Notes under the pieces: generated by a model
Told to the model about the DNA's origin: nothing
Database searches by the model: none
The model's input: only the letters and a program-made list of their open reading frames with translations
DNA from: Desulfotomaculum sp.
GTDB lineage: Bacteria; Bacillota; Desulfotomaculia; Desulfotomaculales; Desulfallaceae
Assembly (NCBI GenBank): GCA_016841675.1
Contig: JAENYQ010000003.1
Coordinates: forward strand, 60,279-124,278
DNA: 64,000 bases
Direction: 5' to 3'
Program-made: the position numbers and the translations under genes
Part shown: piece after piece, positions 62,130-64,000 of the stretch
Layout of the letters: every line of letters begins with the position of its first letter
How positions within the stretch are numbered: the first letter of the stretch is position 1

Positions 62130-62402
62130 TCAGTTTAAAAAATATGGTGTTATACGCCATAGGCTCTGATCTTTTATGCCCAAGCGCCATATGGGTATTC
62201 TCTTTAAGCCGTAATTATTTACCAGTTCTAATTTCGCGGCAGTGCTGCCGGCGTTTTTAAAATAAACGCTGTGTTTAGAACCTTCGGCATCATGATAATT
62301 AAAAATGTGGCACCTGACCGCGGTTGTCCCATTTAATGTCTGATTTGTACTGTTCAGCTGTTTGCATGGCCAGCTGGTATGAAAGGTCATAACCAGGATA
62401 TC
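62130..62402 (-). pseudogene. C-terminal remnant of a GH18 (YaaH-like) spore hydrolase
   Basis: Reading leftward, one frame gives PGYDLSYQLAMQTAEQYKSD then IKWDNRGQVPHF followed by a stop; the next frame continues NYHDAEGSKHSVYFKNAGST, AAKLELVNNYG and IPIWRLGIKDQSLW. Together they match the end of glycoside hydrolase 18 spore cortex proteins (W.D...P.FNY.D..G..H...FEN). A five-T run at the join suggests one inserted base. No start or catalytic region remains. Confidence 0.7.
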
Positions 62403-62450
62403 AGTAGAGGAGTGAACGCTTTTTAGCCATGGTGGTTAGGTTTAAAATGG

Positions 62451-63161
62451 CTAACGTGGTTTGTTGGGGGGATTGTAGTCTATAAGGTCCGCATATAGAT
62501 TTCCCTGGGTGTCCAACTGAGCTATGGATACCTGGTTCAATGAATTTACTCCGTATTCGGCCTGCAGTTTTTTTAACAGCCAATCTTTGCTGAGACTAAC
62601 TTCTTTTAACCTGTTTTCAATTAAGACTCCGCCTTCGACCAGGGTTGTAGGCAGACCCTCAAATTGAGTGCTCATACTTAGATCCGCCGGCCTAACGGAA
62701 CGGAACTGGCTTTTTAACTGTACCGACAGCTCACCGTTACGTTCGTAAACGGCGTTCTCAACCTCTGAGATATTGAAAATCTTTTTTTCTCTCAGCAACA
62801 TGATCAGGTCGTCGTAGTTTAATCTTTGCTTGGCCATAGTTTCTTCGTCTAGCTTACCGTTTTGGATTACGGTTAACGGTTCTCCTTCAATGATTTTCCT
62901 TGCCGGCACCCATTTTAGTGTTATGAAACCTGTTAGTATAGGTAACATGGCCCAGATTAACATACCAAGCAACCCAGGCAAAAGCGGATCCTGGAATGTC
63001 GTGGTTAAGGTGGCGGCTATGGAGCCTATGGTTATGCCTACCACGTAATCAAAAAAAGTTAGCTGGGAAATCTGCTCGCGGCCCATTAACCTGGCCAGCA
63101 CAAGGAGGGCAACGTATGATGCTAAAGCTCTGACGGCAACTTCCAGATAAGGATTAACGAT
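62451..63161 (-). CDS. DUF421 (YetF-family) membrane protein, second copy, non-standard start
   Basis: About 236 residues with three N-terminal helices, the motif LARLMGREQISQLTFFDYVV and the cytoplasmic YetF domain (EGEPLTVIQNGKLDEETM, in part). A GTG at 63101 would delete the first helix and has no ribosome binding site. The helix (IVNPYLEVAVRALASYVALL) extends upstream in frame to AAGGAG (63168-63173), where six bases later the codon is ATC (63161); there is no ATG, GTG or TTG. Either ATC is the start or the start codon has decayed. Neighbouring genes here are degraded. Confidence 0.75.
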   Translation of the reverse strand: MVNPYLEVAVRALASYVALLVLARLMGREQISQLTFFDYVVGITIGSIAATLTTTFQDPLLPGLLGMLIWAMLPILTGFITLKWVPARKIIEGEPLTVIQNGKLDEETMAKQRLNYDDLIMLLREKKIFNISEVENAVYERNGELSVQLKSQFRSVRPADLSMSTQFEGLPTTLVEGGVLIENRLKEVSLSKDWLLKKLQAEYGVNSLNQVSIAQLDTQGNLYADLIDYNPPNKPR

Positions 63162-63314
63162 TAACGACTCCTTTTTAATTATCTTATATGAAAATTATTT
63201 ATCATTTTATAGTGGATGTATGCATCCATAAAATGGGATTTATTCCGGGGATACCGTCATCGAAACCAGGTTACATTATAAAGCACGGGTAAAAGAACTA
63301 TGTGGGAGGTGTCA

Positions 63315-63521
63315 ATGATCGATAGAAAACGTGTGCAGGGTAAAATCAAGGAAAATGGTCAAAAGGACGGAGAAAATAACATAGAGAATCTGTCCCGGAC
63401 AATTAACGCATCCCGGGCATTCAGAAATTTGCCCCCTGAGATGACCATGGGCAAGGAATACGACGGTGGGCGCAGGGTGGACCAAACTTCCGTAATAGGC
63501 GGGCTAGGTGAAGATTTGTAG
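63315..63521 (+). CDS. small hypothetical protein, 68 residues
   Basis: ATG behind GGGAGGTG. The product reads MIDRKRVQGKIKENGQKDGE, then NNIENLSRTINASRAFRNL, PPEMTMGKEYDGGRRVDQTS and a Gly-rich end. Charged and probably soluble or disordered. Followed by a terminator at 63570. No family recognised. Confidence 0.55.
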   Translation: MIDRKRVQGKIKENGQKDGENNIENLSRTINASRAFRNLPPEMTMGKEYDGGRRVDQTSVIGGLGEDL

Positions 63522-63569
63522 TTTAGTGGACAGACAAACGGTTTTTGAGCCATACGCCTTATAAAAAAG

Positions 63570-63601
63570 ACCCGCCACTGTAGAAGCAGGGCGGGTTTTA
63601 T
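63570..63601 (+). terminator. terminator after the 68-residue ORF
   Basis: ACCCGCC (63570-63576) and GGCGGGT (63590-63596) pair, followed by TTTATAA. Confidence 0.75.
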
Positions 63602-63661
63602 AACATTAGCGCGCCGGGGGGCGGCTCGCTAAATTATAAGTTCAATAATTATTTTACACTA

Positions 63662-63840
63662 TTACTTGTATTGTTGTTTTCTTTTCTCCAGAAACGCCTT
63701 GACGTCTTCCTGGAAATCGCTGTCGGACCAGGCCATCAGATGCAGCGACTCCGCCGACGCAAAAGGCTTTGCCGGACCCGGTAACCACCAGCACCCGAAC
63801 GCTGTCATCCTGCCCTGCCTCCCCATTAAAGTTGAATACA
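63662..63840 (-). pseudogene. remnant of an enoyl-CoA hydratase/isomerase (crotonase)
   Basis: Minus strand. One frame reads DDSVRVLVVTGSGKAFCVGG, the N-terminal crotonase motif; after it a different frame gives AESLHLMAWSDSDFQEDVKA and FLEKRKQQYK with a stop at 63662, the usual C-terminus of the family. The central 150 or so residues are missing and the halves are out of frame, so the gene is dead. From 63841 to the window end nothing is recognised. Confidence 0.8.
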
Positions 63841-64000
63841 TGTTAGCTTTTAGGGCAGTACAATAGGTAAAAGTTAATAGTTAATAATGGTAAAAGAATT
63901 AGCGGTTTTCGGTTTTTTGTTTATATCGGCAGAGTATAAGTCTGCTTCATGCGTGATCGGTTTACCAGAAATGAAAATTATTGGTACTTTATGCCTGGGA

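Noticed and set aside
1..64000. Prophage, insertion sequence, mtrB or anti-TRAP gene
   Set aside because: No integrase, transposase, phage structural gene or MtrB/AT protein could be recognised; the holin-like name at 43.5 kb is only a family label.

Overview
The window looks like chromosome of an anaerobic, spore-forming, low-to-mid-GC Firmicute, most likely a Desulfotomaculum/Pelotomaculum-type Peptococcaceae relative (inference from gene content; no rRNA or tRNA gene was seen). Pointers are a SpoIIIE/FtsK translocase, a SpoIIM-like protein, an SLH-domain protein, T-box and trp-attenuation leaders, DUF421/DUF4363 and DUF1294 proteins, a bifurcating-type NADH diaphorase trio, a NiFe hydrogenase and strong AGGAGG-type ribosome binding sites with many GTG/TTG starts. 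No complete mobile element, CRISPR array or rRNA was found.

Layout: 0.2-3.2 kb dctPQM-type TRAP transporter; 3.5-8.2 kb YkgJ-like protein, spoIIIE, lgt, a tiny lysine-rich ORF and a DUF1294 gene; 8.4-16.4 kb complete tryptophan pathway trpE, trpGDCFBA plus a DAHP synthase; 17.1 kb lone ABC ATPase; 17.9-21.8 kb TPP riboswitch with thiN, a thiamine-binding protein and a thiXYZ-like importer; 21.8-27.1 kb YaiI, a membrane coiled-coil protein, glucan phosphorylase, DUF421+DUF4363; 27.2-30.0 kb trkA-trkH; 30-38.5 kb hypothetical protein, SpoIIM-like protein, SDR protein, SLH/transglutaminase-like protein, hydrolase, DUF3786 protein and ADP-forming acyl-CoA synthetase, interspersed with palindromic repeats; 38.7-41.3 kb Phe-type T-box with aroF and pheA; 41.5-47.3 kb histidine-kinase-like protein, bifunctional nuclease, TtcA-like protein and unknowns; 47.4-50.5 kb NuoEF/HoxU-like trio; 51.1-54.0 kb small ORF and NitT/TauT-type ABC importer; 54.1-57.4 kb menG, a sulfite-reductase-like ferredoxin, PPC protein, arsR and arsM; 57.4-60.6 kb truncated ABC ATPase abutting a divergent NiFe hydrogenase locus; 60.7-64 kb a NapH-glutaredoxin fusion and a run of decaying genes (DUF362, EamA, GH18, crotonase remnants) around a second DUF421 gene.

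How it works together: aromatic amino-acid synthesis is regulated by two RNA logics. The trp genes carry three arrays of regularly spaced GAG/UAG triplets typical of TRAP (trp RNA-binding attenuation protein, mtrB) targets: two in terminator-bearing leaders (trpE, trpG) and one over the trpD ribosome binding site. A separate DAHP synthase and PheA sit behind a T-box whose specifier reads TTC (Phe) and which has two consecutive T-box/terminator modules but apparently one Stem I. The organism thus appears to own one DAHP synthase per branch.

The most unusual object is the hydrogenase at 58.2-60.6 kb. The large subunit keeps both NiFe-binding CxxC motifs and a cleavable C-terminal tail, but the small subunit has lost the first CxxC of the proximal FeS cluster (Ser and Asn instead) while keeping all other cluster ligands. 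It has no Tat signal, no membrane partner and no hyp genes nearby, and it abuts a truncated ABC gene, which suggests a transferred, compact and possibly novel hydrogenase type.
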